Notes: generated by a model from the letters alone, not told the origin. A stretch of 64,000 nt of DNA from Plantibacter sp050587525 (GCF_050587525.1 NZ_JBOBFT010000007.1:1-64000), one strand, 5' to 3'. Counted from the first letter of the stretch, positions 41,698 through 50,851 are shown. Translations and numbers: made by a program.

Positions 41698-43119
41698 TCA
41701 CGCATCGCTGCGGCGACGTCCGATGAGGAACGCTGCGGCTCCGAGGAGCAGCAGCACGGTGACGGCACCGAACAGTGCGGTCGCTTCGACACCCGTGTCA
41801 GCGAGCGCCGGAGCGCTGGAGCCGCCATCCGTGCGAGCCGACGCGAACGCCTGCACCGACGCGGCCGTCGTGACGGTCGTCGTGGGGACGGCCGGGGTCA
41901 CCGGCGTCACCGGTGTTCCGGGGTCCACCGGGCCGGTGGGGTCCGTCGGATCCGTCGGGTCCGTCGGGCCCACCGGTCCGGTTCCCGGTCCCTCGGTCGT
42001 CGAGTCGCCGATCACAGAGATGGCGTTGCCGCCGATCGTGATCGGAAGCCCGATGTCCGCGAGGATCTGGTTGCCGCCCAGCAGCCCGTCGTCACCCGAG
42101 GTGATGCCGCCGCCGCTGGTGCCGCTGCCGCTGTTCTGCGGGCTGGTTCCAGTGCCGGTCCCAGTGCCGCTCGAGGACGAATCCCCGACGACGCTGATCG
42201 CGTTGCCTGTTGCGGTGATCGGCGCCAGCACGTCCGCGAGGACCTGGTTGCCGCCGAGCAGTCCGTCGTCACCCGATGTCACGGGTGCCGCAGCACTCCC
42301 GCCCGTCCCTGCGGAAGCGCCGACAGGAGCCGAAGTCGCACCCGTCCGGCTCGACTCCGAGTCACCCAGAACCGAGATCGCGTTCCCGGTGATGGTCACC
42401 GGAATCGAGACGTTCGGCAGGATCTGGTTACCGCCCAGCAGTCCGTCGACACCGGAGGTCACCGGCATCCCCGCGCTTTCGTCGGTGCCGGTTCCTGATG
42501 CCCCGCTCGGAGCCGGAGCCGTGATCGGCTGTTCGGATTCCGAATCTCCGAGCACCGAGATGCCGTTGCCGGAGATCGTGATCGGAATCGTCACGGTCGG
42601 GGCGACCTGGTTCCCTCCAGCGACGCTCTCGTCACCACTGGTCGTGGGACCGGAGTTCACGGGTGCTGCCGGTGCAGGTGCTGCCGGTGCCGCCGGCTCC
42701 GCAGCGGGAGCAGGAGCGGACGATGCAGCGTCTCCGACGACGCTCACGGCGTTGCCGCTCACCTCGATGGGAACGCTGATCGGCAGATCCACCTGGTTGC
42801 CGCCAGCGATGCTGTCGTCACCCGACGTTGCTGCGGGTGCGGCGGGCTCGGGGTCGGCAGCGGGTGCGGCGGACTCAGCAGCAGGTTCGGCAGCTGGCTC
42901 AGCTGCAGGCTCAGCGGCAGTCGAGCTGGAATCCCCGACGACGCTCACGGCGTTGTCGACGATCGTGATCGGCAACTGGAGGACGGTGTCGACGAGGTTG
43001 CCGCCAGCGACGCTGTCGTCGCCGGAGGTCTCGGCCGCGTTGGCCGCCGTCGCGCCGAGGAGCGTCAGCCCCGCGACGAAGAGGCCGCAGTAGAGCCCCT
43101 TTTTCACATACGAATTCAT
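41698..43119 (-). CDS. Chaplin-like repeat surface protein with sortase signal
   Basis: 473 aa, with AAGGAGA upstream. Signal peptide about 1-29. Six repeats of about 35 residues follow, each with SGDDSxAGGNQV, then a beta segment of alternating hydrophobics, then GNAxSVxGDS, separated by Pro/Ala/Ser-rich linkers. The GN-Q-V...GN-A-SV-G pattern resembles Streptomyces chaplins, amyloid-forming surface proteins of aerial hyphae, but lacks their cysteines. The C-terminus has LADTG, a hydrophobic span (ALFGAVTVLLLLGAAAFL) and basic residues, so wall anchoring is likely. The neighbouring secreted gene is on the same strand. Confidence 0.8.
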   Translation of the reverse strand: MNSYVKKGLYCGLFVAGLTLLGATAANAAETSGDDSVAGGNLVDTVLQLPITIVDNAVSVVGDSSSTAAEPAAEPAAEPAAESAAPAADPEPAAPAATSGDDSIAGGNQVDLPISVPIEVSGNAVSVVGDAASSAPAPAAEPAAPAAPAPAAPVNSGPTTSGDESVAGGNQVAPTVTIPITISGNGISVLGDSESEQPITAPAPSGASGTGTDESAGMPVTSGVDGLLGGNQILPNVSIPVTITGNAISVLGDSESSRTGATSAPVGASAGTGGSAAAPVTSGDDGLLGGNQVLADVLAPITATGNAISVVGDSSSSGTGTGTGTSPQNSGSGTSGGGITSGDDGLLGGNQILADIGLPITIGGNAISVIGDSTTEGPGTGPVGPTDPTDPTDPTGPVDPGTPVTPVTPAVPTTTVTTAASVQAFASARTDGGSSAPALADTGVEATALFGAVTVLLLLGAAAFLIGRRRSDA

Positions 43120-43208
43120 GATGATTTCTCTCCTTGAAGAATGACGTTGGTTGCTCCCGGAAGGGAGACTTCGGTGCGTGTCCGCCGTGTGCAGGCGGAG
43201 TGCACCCG

Positions 43209-44123
43209 TCAGTCAGGAGAGGTGTCTGAGTCGAACGTGGGCGAGGACGGCAGGGTGTCGTCACTCGCGAGCGCTCTGAGGGTCGACGACAGGATGATGC
43301 CGTCGAAGTCGTTGGTCGCGTCCGCGACGGGGATTCCCGATGCTGCTCCGCCGGACGAGCCAGCGCCTGCAGAACCGGGGATCACGGCGACCTGGTCGAC
43401 CGGGGCGCCTGGCCCCGCTGGTACGGGAGCTGCCGGCGCCGGCGCTGGGGCGCTGCCCGTCGCCGTCGCGGCGCCAGGGTCGCTCCCGGTGAGAAACGCC
43501 TGGTAGGCGGCGTCGAAAGCGCTCAGGGAGCCCGGAGAGGCCGTCTGGGACGGTGACGCCGCCACGTCGGCAGCCGCTGCGGCTGCGCCGAGCAGCGGCC
43601 CGATGCTGGGTTGCGTCGGCGTCGTGACTGTTCCGGCTCCCGGGCCTCCACCGGCGCCAGGGTCGACGACGGGCGGCTGCGGCACCACGGGAGCGCCGAC
43701 ATCGCCCACGGCCCCGACCACATCGCCCACCCCGGTGACCGTGTCGCTCACCGAGTTCGTCACGGTCTGCGTGAGGTCGGTGACCGGCGTGGAGCCGAGG
43801 GTCTGATCGACGACGGTGTTGACGACCGGCACGTCCGCGACGACGGAGTCCACGGTCTGCGTGACCGGCTCCACGACGTTCGTGCTGACGGCGTCGACAA
43901 CCGATGACACGGCATCGAGCGGTTGTTCGAGGGAGCCGACGACGTTCGTCACGGCACCGAGCAGGGACGAACCGTTGCTGTCCGGAGCGGGTGCCGTCTC
44001 ATCGGCGGAAGCGCTCGACGGGGAGGAGAAGATCGCGATGGCCGTGAGGGCTGCGGCGGCGAAACCCGTGAGAGCGAGCGCGCGCCACACCGGGAAGTGT
44101 GAGCGATCGACTGATTCGTCCAT
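43209..44123 (-). CDS. Secreted Val/Ala/Pro-rich protein
   Basis: 304 aa, starting at MDESVDRSHFPVWRALALTG (GGTGG upstream; an alternative ATG lies 15 nt before). A signal peptide to about residue 42 (AIFSSPSSASA) precedes a stretch of VVx-type repeats (AVTNVVGSLEQPLDAVSSVV, DAVSTNVVEPVTQTVDSVVA), then Gly/Pro/Ala low complexity. The region after about residue 215 (LSAFDAAYQAFLTGSDPG) is more regular. No anchor is seen. It is directly upstream of the chaplin-like gene on the same strand, so the two are probably co-expressed surface components. Confidence 0.7.
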   Translation of the reverse strand: MDESVDRSHFPVWRALALTGFAAAALTAIAIFSSPSSASADETAPAPDSNGSSLLGAVTNVVGSLEQPLDAVSSVVDAVSTNVVEPVTQTVDSVVADVPVVNTVVDQTLGSTPVTDLTQTVTNSVSDTVTGVGDVVGAVGDVGAPVVPQPPVVDPGAGGGPGAGTVTTPTQPSIGPLLGAAAAAADVAASPSQTASPGSLSAFDAAYQAFLTGSDPGAATATGSAPAPAPAAPVPAGPGAPVDQVAVIPGSAGAGSSGGAASGIPVADATNDFDGIILSSTLRALASDDTLPSSPTFDSDTSPD

Positions 44124-44274
44124 TGGAGCCACCCCCATTCGGGCTACACGTTCGTCACGATACGCCTCTCCTTCGCGAGAGTAAACCCCCAGTCGTCGGC
44201 CAGTTTGGCGTCGGGAATGACGTCGTGCATGGCGCCGGCGCAACACATCGCTCAGACCGGCCCGACAGCACGAA

Positions 44275-44313
44275 GCCCCGCCCTGATCAGCACGGTCACT
44301 GACGGGACGGGGT
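44275..44313 (-). terminator. Probable terminator of gpmA
   Basis: Reading the minus strand, CCCCGTCCC pairs with GGGCGGGG across a 20-nt loop, followed by CTTCGTG. One pair is G-T type or mismatched. Confidence 0.5.
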
Positions 44314-44339
44314 TCCGGACGATGCGGGAAGCGGTGTCG

Positions 44340-45092
44340 CTACTTCTTCTCACCCTGCGCTGCAACGGCTGCTGCGCCGGCCGCGGCCGCTTCGGGGTCG
44401 AGATAGACGGCGGGCCTCACGGGCGTGAAGTTCTCATCGAGCTCGTACACCAGCGGGATGCCCGTGGGGATGTTCAGCTCGGCGATCTCGTCGTCCGAGA
44501 TGCCGTCGAGGTGCTTGACGAGAGCGCGCAGCGAGTTGCCGTGAGCGGTCACGAGGACGGTCTTACCTGCCGCGAGGTCGACGGTGATGTCGGACTCCCA
44601 GTACGGCAGCATCCGTTCGATGACGTCCTTGAGGCACTCCGTGCGGGGCAGTTCGCCGTCGATGCCGACGTAGCGCGGGTCGCCGGCCTGCGACCACTGG
44701 TTGTCGTCCTCGATGGGGGGCGGCGGCACGTCGAAGGAGCGGCGCCAGGTCTGGAACTGCTCGGGGCCGTACTCGGCGAGCGTCTGGGCCTTGTCCTTGC
44801 CCTGCAGAGCGCCGTAGTGGCGTTCGTTGAGGCGCCACGTGCGCTTGACCGGGATCCAGAGGCGGTCGGAGACCTCGAGGGCGAGGTTGGCGGTCTGGAT
44901 GGCGCGGGTCAGCACCGAGGTGTAGAGCACATCGGGCGTGAGGCCGGAATCGGCGAGCAGTTCGCCTGCTCGCTTGGCCTCCGTGACGCCGAGTTCGCTC
45001 AGGCGGACGTCGACCCATCCGGTGAACAAGTTCTTCTGGTTCCAGTCGCTGTTCCCGTGGCGCAGCAGGATGAGTGTGTAGGTCTCAGGCAT
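44340..45092 (-). CDS. gpmA: 2,3-bisphosphoglycerate-dependent phosphoglycerate mutase
   Basis: 250 aa. It interconverts 3- and 2-phosphoglycerate in glycolysis. The phosphohistidine motif is LLRHGNSDWN, followed by LFTGWVDVRLSELG; the second His lies in TAHGNSLRALVKHL, and RRSFDVPPPP is the substrate loop. The ATG follows a weak ribosome site. Tandem repeats occupy the divergent region upstream. Confidence 0.96.
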   Translation of the reverse strand: MPETYTLILLRHGNSDWNQKNLFTGWVDVRLSELGVTEAKRAGELLADSGLTPDVLYTSVLTRAIQTANLALEVSDRLWIPVKRTWRLNERHYGALQGKDKAQTLAEYGPEQFQTWRRSFDVPPPPIEDDNQWSQAGDPRYVGIDGELPRTECLKDVIERMLPYWESDITVDLAAGKTVLVTAHGNSLRALVKHLDGISDDEIAELNIPTGIPLVYELDENFTPVRPAVYLDPEAAAAGAAAVAAQGEKK

Positions 45093-45156
45093 GTTCCCAG
45101 CATAGCGATCGAGGATGTCCGGCCGCTGGGCGCTGCACTGCGGCCGGCACTGTAGG

Positions 45157-45242
45157 CGGCACTGTGCGCAGCACTGCGGGCGGCACTGTGCGCAGCACTG
45201 CGGGCGGCACTGTGCGCAGCACTGCGGGCGGCACTGTGCGCG
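45157..45242. repeat. 24-bp tandem repeat in a divergent promoter region
   Basis: CGGCACTGTGCGCAGCACTG plus CGGG repeats at 45157, 45181 and 45205, with a partial copy to 45242. It lies between the starts of gpmA and the methyltransferase-like gene. No spacer variation is seen, so it is not a CRISPR. Confidence 0.9.
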
Positions 45243-45274
45243 ATCGCCCAGGAACCCCCTGCGAGAATGGACCA

Positions 45275-46084
45275 ATGCCAGTTGGTTCCATCACCCGCGG
45301 AACGACCAATACGAATCGTCTCCGTCGAGTGGACCGTTGGATCGCGCACTCCCCCGTGCTTCGTCGCAGTCACGCGCCGCTCGTCATCGACCTCGGCTAC
45401 GGGGCCAGTGGTGTGACCGCCTTCGAATTGCACCATCGACTCCGTCGCGCTCGGCCCGATGTCCACGTGCTCGGTCTCGAGATCGCTCCCGAACGGGTGC
45501 GCCGGGCGCAGGAGCAGTTGGAGCGCGTGCGCTCCGGTCGGACGGGCTTCCCCGCCGATGCAGCCGTCTCGTTCGCGCTCGGAGGGTTCGAGGTCCCGTT
45601 GGTCGACGGTCAGCGACCTGCGGTGATCCGTGCGTTCAACGTGCTGCGGCAGTACGACGAATCACAGGTTCCGGATGCGTGGCAGCGGATGACGTCGCGC
45701 TTGCAGCCGGGTGGCGTCCTCGTCGAGGGCACGTGCGATGAGATCGGTCGCGTTGCGAGTTGGATCGCCGTCGAGGCCGGTGGTCCTCGGACCTTCACGA
45801 TCAGCCTGCGTTTGTCGGAGTTGGAGGTTCCGTCGATCGTTGCCGAACGACTTCCGAAAGCCCTCATCCACCACAACGTCCCGGGTGAGCCGATCCACGC
45901 GCTCCTCACGGAGCTCGATCGTCAGTGGCGGATGCATGCCGGTCTTGCCGTCTACGGCCCAGCTCAGCGGTGGATCGCCGCGGTCGGATCGTTGCGTGAT
46001 GCCGGCTGGCCGGTGCTCGGCGGGAAGAGCCGCTGGCGGCTCGGCGAGTTGACGGTCCCCTGGGACGCTGTCGCACCCGTGTAG
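45275..46084 (+). CDS. Class I SAM-dependent methyltransferase-like protein
   Basis: 269 aa. A Rossmann-type methyltransferase motif I appears as VIDLGYGASGVTAFEL, followed by a motif II-like acidic end (HVLGLEIAPERVRRAQ) and GGVLVEGTCDE. The substrate is unknown. It lies next to gpmA. GAGAAT 6 nt before the ATG and the lack of a ribosome site suggest a leaderless start. Confidence 0.75.
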   Translation: MPVGSITRGTTNTNRLRRVDRWIAHSPVLRRSHAPLVIDLGYGASGVTAFELHHRLRRARPDVHVLGLEIAPERVRRAQEQLERVRSGRTGFPADAAVSFALGGFEVPLVDGQRPAVIRAFNVLRQYDESQVPDAWQRMTSRLQPGGVLVEGTCDEIGRVASWIAVEAGGPRTFTISLRLSELEVPSIVAERLPKALIHHNVPGEPIHALLTELDRQWRMHAGLAVYGPAQRWIAAVGSLRDAGWPVLGGKSRWRLGELTVPWDAVAPV

Positions 46085-46144
46085 TTCGTCGGAGTCTCGG
46101 CTGGTATCGTCAGCCCGCAATGCCCTGCACTCAACACCCTGCAG

Positions 46145-46981
46145 TCAGCACCCTGGACCCCGTCGCGGATGTCTGCAGTCGCGATCGACGAGAACCGTCT
46201 TCGCTTCACGAACCGACACTTGCAGTGGTGTGTCCGTCGGAATCGTGAGGCTCCCACTCACCGCCGTCCACGGCGATCCTCCGTGTCGGAACTCGGCCGC
46301 GTAGTCCACCGACACCGTCACCATGTATCGACCGGCGGTGCCGAAGGTGTGGCTCGTCGGCGTCTCGCTGAACTCGCGGAGTCCGAGCTCCACCCACCCG
46401 GCTCCTCCGTCGGTGACGGTGTTCGTCGTTCCGTCGCCGTAGTCGAAGGAGTACGCGATGGGCGTGAAACGCACTTCCGCGAGTTGTCCGAGAAGTGTGC
46501 CCTCCCGGATGTGCACAGCGGCCGTGGCAATGACGTTGAGCGGCAACCGGACGACTGCCCAGCGGTCCGGTTGGGTTCGCAGGGAGGGAGTGTTCGGTGC
46601 GAACGAGGCGATATCTCGGATGGTCACCGCTGGTGCGGCAGGTGCATCGCTTCCGGGGCCTTCCGGACTCGGCGGTGCTCCGAAGGTGTAGCAGTCTCGG
46701 AAGCTTGCGTCGCAGGACTCACCGCCCGGGCTGATGCCTGAATCCGAGCCCGAACCCGAGTCACCAGAGCCGTGCGAGGAGTCGTCGCGGCTTCCTCCTC
46801 GGTTACCGTCTCGTCCCGGTCGGGTCGTCCCTGCGCCGATGTCGATGCTCCCGTTGCCGACGCATGCGCCTATGGCGAAGTCCGTGTCTAGGCAGCCTGC
46901 AGCAGTCGCTGCATTCGGCAAAGCCACTGACAGGATCGAGAGGAGGACACCCGCGGCGCACATAGATATTGCCCGCATCAT
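46145..46981 (-). CDS. Secreted PKD-like domain protein
   Basis: 278 aa; the ATG that overlaps the previous stop (ATGA) is chosen over an ATG 9 nt upstream. Signal peptide to about residue 28 (ISMCAAGVLLSILSVALPNA). A Gly/Ser/Asp low-complexity stretch follows, then a PKD-type beta domain (about 165-250; YSFDYGDGTTNTVTDGGAGW, FGTAGRYMVTVSVDYAAEF). PKD domains mediate surface contacts. It is coupled to the lipoprotein gene upstream. Confidence 0.75.
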   Translation of the reverse strand: MMRAISMCAAGVLLSILSVALPNAATAAGCLDTDFAIGACVGNGSIDIGAGTTRPGRDGNRGGSRDDSSHGSGDSGSGSDSGISPGGESCDASFRDCYTFGAPPSPEGPGSDAPAAPAVTIRDIASFAPNTPSLRTQPDRWAVVRLPLNVIATAAVHIREGTLLGQLAEVRFTPIAYSFDYGDGTTNTVTDGGAGWVELGLREFSETPTSHTFGTAGRYMVTVSVDYAAEFRHGGSPWTAVSGSLTIPTDTPLQVSVREAKTVLVDRDCRHPRRGPGC

Positions 46982-47571
46982 TGCGCACACACAGAGAGAT
47001 CATCCCAAGCAACTTTGTCAGAAACAACGTACGACTGTGAGACCGTGCTATCCATGGCTATACCCATGGCGATTCCGACCTGCAGAACACGCTCATCTGG
47101 CCGCCCAGGCGTTACAACCGACTGACCTTGGACATCGACGACATCCACATCGGCGAGGGTTACACACGCATAGATCGTGGCTATCGTTCCATGTTCATCC
47201 GGGGAGCTCGAACGGCTTTGCAATCTGGACTTGAGCAACTTTGTCTCGCCTACGAGCCTTCGTCCTTGCACCGCGAAGTCGTTATATCCCTCTGCTTCTT
47301 GCGCTGCCAATTCCGGAGTTGCAATCGTGCGAAGCCTCTCCGGTTCCAAGCCTCCATCGCGCAAGATCGCGTCCGAAACAACCAAGTACGCCCGGTACGT
47401 TTCCGTCGCGACCTGAAGCGCCTCTTCGTCGGAGGCGAACACCGGCGTCAACGTCTCGGACGGCGCACTGGTCGGTCGTGGCGCTGGTGGGACGCAGCCA
47501 GTGAGGCCTAAACCGACCACCATCACGACGACGGTCAGAGCGACGGTGGGGAACCTCTGTCTCGTTCGCAT
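46978..47571 (-). CDS. Lipoprotein, function unknown
   Basis: 197 aa. The lipobox is LTGC (Cys26). A short Pro/Ser/Thr linker and then a helical domain (ASDEEALQVATETYRAYLVV) that resembles small NTF2-like or transport-associated lipoproteins. It is translationally coupled by ATGA to the PKD-like protein and may form a pair with it. Confidence 0.7.
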   Translation of the reverse strand: MRTRQRFPTVALTVVVMVVGLGLTGCVPPAPRPTSAPSETLTPVFASDEEALQVATETYRAYLVVSDAILRDGGLEPERLRTIATPELAAQEAEGYNDFAVQGRRLVGETKLLKSRLQSRSSSPDEHGTIATIYACVTLADVDVVDVQGQSVVTPGRPDERVLQVGIAMGIAMDSTVSQSYVVSDKVAWDDLSVCAQ

Positions 47572-47664
47572 GGACAGCAACGCTATTCGGCGGAAGGGCC
47601 CGAAACCGCTTCTCCACAGCTTGGGTTTCGGATCGAGGGTGAGTTCGTGTTCGGCGTGTCCACA

Positions 47665-47766
47665 CTTCGACAAGCTCAGTGACCGGGGCCGTCCGGTCCC
47701 TGAGCTTGTCGAAGGGTTGAGCCCACGGATCCGGGTCGTCCGCACTTCGACAGGCTCAGTGTCCGG
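47665..47766. repeat. Dispersed repeat copies left of the DUF222 gene
   Basis: A direct copy (47665-47686) and an inverted copy (47693-47714) form a long hairpin with a 6-nt loop, and a degenerate copy follows at 47745-47766. Same family as at 32203-32367. Confidence 0.85.
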
Positions 47767-47808
47767 GTGCGGCGTGGTCAGTGAGGCTCAGGGACCGGGT
47801 GGACGTGT

Positions 47809-49368
47809 TCAGGGACCGGGTGCGTCGCCGTCAGGTTCCGGGTGGGGTTCGAGGGGGTACCAGTCCGGAGGATCCGGTTCCGTGGTGAACACCTGACCAC
47901 TCGGACTGATCCAATGCAGCACCCCGTCCGGGCCCGGCTTGAGGGACCAGTTGGTGTCGTGTTTGAGGTGGTGATGCTTCGGACACAGGTGCGCAAGGTT
48001 CTCCACGTTCGTTTCACCTCCCTCCGACCACGGGACCGTGTGATCCAGTTCGCACCCTTTCGCGAGGCGGTTGCAGCCCGGTGCTCGGCAGTGCGTGTCT
48101 CGGATCGCGAGGGCCCGTTTCATGTCCGCGGGTGGCACGTATCGTTCTCGACTGACCGAGAGGACCGTCCCGGTCTCCGGATGCGTCAGGATGCGAGTGA
48201 ACGACTTCGCGTGCACGCTCAGCCTGACCGCGGTCTCCGGATCGATCGGACCGTAGCCTTCGAGGGAACCTGGTTGGTGTTCGTGGCCAAGGATCGTCAG
48301 CACCGGGACGGTCACGTGGACGGTGGGGATGATGCTGTCGGTGATGTCCTCGATGCTCGGGAGCGGACGGGTCGCGGTGCGGGGTTCAAGGGTCGGGAGT
48401 GTTTCGGCAGTCGGTAGTGAGGGCGCTGGCGTATCGGTCGTCGGGCCAGGTTCCGCGCTCGGGCGGCGCTCGTCGATACGGTCAAGGACAGCCACGTTCC
48501 GTGTTGGTGTGACCGCCGTGTCGTCCATGGACGCGGCGGGACGGGCTGGTGCTGACCGTGCCGCCCATGCCGGAACCTCATCATCCTCAACGGTGGGAGT
48601 GACTTGGGTGGGCACTGCGATTGTTGTGGGAGGGCCGGAGGACGCCGTGACGCCATACAGGAGGAGGCTCTGGGCGTTGTCGACCATCAACTGCGCACGC
48701 GTCCGCGGGTCACCGCCGCGTTGCGTGTTCGCGGTGAGGTCGGCGAGGCGGTTGTAGGCGGCAGTTGCGATGGTCGCGGTCGTGAGGATCGACAGCCACG
48801 ACATGCCGTCCGGTGCCGGAGACAGGGTCACGTGGCGGTCCTGCCTGGCCCGGTGGTGACGGGTACCGATGGTCTCCGGGTGGAGCTTCTCCCGCAGCTG
48901 CCGGGCCAGCTGCTTCAGCTGCGCGGCCGTGCGGGTCTGCGCGAGAGGCAGGATCCGGGTCTCGAACTCTGCACGGTCCGCCGGGTCGACATCGGTCAGT
49001 TGCTCGACGATCACCCGGGCGTGCCCTGCGGAGATCGACCCGGCAGCCAACGCCGAAAGCGTGGTGGGGAGCTGGTCGACGAGGGCTTCGGACTCGGCGA
49101 GGCGGTGTTGGATCGTGCGCTCCGGAACCCTCGTCATCGCAGAGAGTTCCAGGTGCAGGGAGAGACGGGCGAGGTCCTTCGCCCGAGCCGGGGTCGTGCC
49201 GGGAGGAGCGAGCGTCAACGCGGTGAGGTCGGAGAGACGGGCGGCCTCGGCGAACAGGGTGGCCTTGCGTGCTTCGGCGGCGGCGATGCAGACGTCTTCC
49301 GCGACGATCTGCTCGCCGAGGCTCGCGAGACGAGCGGCGATCGCGTCCGGAGTCGAAGGTATGTCCAC
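47809..49368 (-). CDS. DUF222 (13E12-repeat) HNH endonuclease
   Basis: 519 aa. The N-terminal DUF222 helical domain (about 25-200; ELSAMTRVPERTIQHRLAES, LPLAQTRTAAQLKQLARQL) is followed by a Pro/Thr linker and a C-terminal HNH domain (CRAPGCNRLAKGCELDHTVP, WSEGGETNVENLAHLCPKHH) with zinc-binding cysteines and catalytic His. This family is multi-copy in many actinobacteria and behaves like a mobile or selfish nuclease. Here it is bracketed on both sides by dispersed palindromic repeats. Confidence 0.9.
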   Translation of the reverse strand: MDIPSTPDAIAARLASLGEQIVAEDVCIAAAEARKATLFAEAARLSDLTALTLAPPGTTPARAKDLARLSLHLELSAMTRVPERTIQHRLAESEALVDQLPTTLSALAAGSISAGHARVIVEQLTDVDPADRAEFETRILPLAQTRTAAQLKQLARQLREKLHPETIGTRHHRARQDRHVTLSPAPDGMSWLSILTTATIATAAYNRLADLTANTQRGGDPRTRAQLMVDNAQSLLLYGVTASSGPPTTIAVPTQVTPTVEDDEVPAWAARSAPARPAASMDDTAVTPTRNVAVLDRIDERRPSAEPGPTTDTPAPSLPTAETLPTLEPRTATRPLPSIEDITDSIIPTVHVTVPVLTILGHEHQPGSLEGYGPIDPETAVRLSVHAKSFTRILTHPETGTVLSVSRERYVPPADMKRALAIRDTHCRAPGCNRLAKGCELDHTVPWSEGGETNVENLAHLCPKHHHLKHDTNWSLKPGPDGVLHWISPSGQVFTTEPDPPDWYPLEPHPEPDGDAPGP

Positions 49369-49450
49369 TCATCAAGAATACCAAGGAGACGTGTTCTAGA
49401 ACAGGGGTTCGAAGAATCTGTGGAGAACTTCTGCGCGACTGGACCCCACA

Positions 49451-49589
49451 CTTCGACAAGCTCAGTGACCGGAAGCCGGGCGCCAGTGCCCAGAAGAAGA
49501 ACCCACTTCGACAGGCTCAGTGACCGGGAGCACAACACTTCGACAAGCTCAGTGACCGGGGACCACACTTCGACAGGCTCAGTGACCAG
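49451..49589. repeat. Four dispersed-repeat copies right of the DUF222 gene
   Basis: Copies at 49451, 49506, 49538 and 49568, all in the same orientation and irregularly spaced, in the upstream region of the DUF222 gene. Confidence 0.85.
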
Positions 49590-49640
49590 ACCGGCAGGCT
49601 CAGGGACAGGGGAGGCCAGCGGGCGGGCACCGAGACAGGG

Positions 49641-50846
49641 TCAGAGCTCGGGGAGTGTGGCCTGCGCGTCGGCCGTCGACATGCCGGTTGCGGTCAAGAG
49701 GTCGACGACGTAGGGACGCAGCCCGAGCACGAGGTTCTGCTCCGAGATCGAAGCGGACTGCAGCATCGACGAAGGATCGAGGTGCTTCGCGATCTCCACG
49801 AGCGTCTGCCGAGCGACCGGCTGCTGGGCGATGTCACCGAGCGACTGCGACAGGATCCCGATCGCCACAGAGATGCGAGCGAGCAGATCGGCCGCCTCCG
49901 GACGCGGACGACCGTCACGGACGACGTAATCGATCCGCCTGGCGATGACCCGCAGATTCCTCGTCGCGAGATCCATCCCCGCCAACAGGGTCCGCTGCCG
50001 CTCCAAGTCGAACAGGGAACGACGGAGGAACGGCGACAGCTTCGCGATCGCGATGCCCGATTCGAGTGTGCCCCGCCACGCGTCGAGCGCCGGCTGCGTG
50101 GAACGGGCACGGATGAGTGCCCGATCCGCCTCGTCGAGGTCACCGAGGCGGAGCGCCGCGACGAGCGACGCGTTCGTGGCGACGTGCTCGTCGAGCAGCC
50201 GACGACCGTCGCGAAGAGCGGCCCGACGGGGATCCCGCGGGATGAGCGCCGTCGCGAGCAGGGCGAAGACACCGCCGATGAGCCCATCGACCGTGCGGAC
50301 GAACGGACCACCGTCTGGCGCGGGAAGGAGCATCACGAGCGCGGACTGCACGGCGGCAGCGATCGCGAACGACGCCGCAGGAGAGAGGAACCGAGCGACC
50401 AGCAACGTCACGAACAACGCCACCGCCAGCTGCCACGTGCCCTGCCCGAACGCGAGCAGCAGGACTTCGGCGAGCGCGATGCCGACGCTCATCCCGACCG
50501 CCGTCTCGAGCACCCGCACAGGACGCGCGTCCCGTACGAAACCGAGGCTCGAGATCGCGACGGTCACCGAGAGGAGCGGAGCGGGATGCCCGAGCACATA
50601 GTGCGCGAACGCGTACGATGCGACGGCCGTCACCGTCACCTGGGTGACGGCGGGAGCCGAGTTCAGGACCCGCTGCCACGCGAGACCGAGCGCCAGCCGA
50701 CGGCGCATCGCCGCAGTCCACCGGCTCGCGGGTCCGGCCGGGCCGGGAACTCCGGCTGCACCAGACGCACCAGACGCACCAGCTGATCCTTCGGGTCCGG
50801 CGGCATTCGAACCGGCCGAGGGATCATCGGCAGGCACGCCCGTCAC
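49641..50846 (-). CDS. FUSC-family membrane protein
   Basis: 401 aa from GTG. Membrane spans fall in the first half (about 55-210; LLSVTVAISSLGFVRDARPV, GTWQLAVALFVTLLVARFLS) and a cytoplasmic helical half follows (LLDEHVATNASLVAALRLGD). FUSC proteins resemble aromatic-acid exporters (AaeB/YccS). Substrate unknown. It is the last gene of a tight operon with ygfZ and nitrobindin. Confidence 0.85.
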   Translation of the reverse strand: MTGVPADDPSAGSNAAGPEGSAGASGASGAAGVPGPAGPASRWTAAMRRRLALGLAWQRVLNSAPAVTQVTVTAVASYAFAHYVLGHPAPLLSVTVAISSLGFVRDARPVRVLETAVGMSVGIALAEVLLLAFGQGTWQLAVALFVTLLVARFLSPAASFAIAAAVQSALVMLLPAPDGGPFVRTVDGLIGGVFALLATALIPRDPRRAALRDGRRLLDEHVATNASLVAALRLGDLDEADRALIRARSTQPALDAWRGTLESGIAIAKLSPFLRRSLFDLERQRTLLAGMDLATRNLRVIARRIDYVVRDGRPRPEAADLLARISVAIGILSQSLGDIAQQPVARQTLVEIAKHLDPSSMLQSASISEQNLVLGLRPYVVDLLTATGMSTADAQATLPEL

Positions 50847-50851
50847 CCCGC

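Noticed and set aside
45157..45242. CRISPR array
   Set aside because: Units are directly adjacent with no unique spacers and no cas genes nearby.
47842..49713. Plus-strand frames across the DUF222 gene
   Set aside because: Antisense shadows of the HNH protein; no recognisable product.
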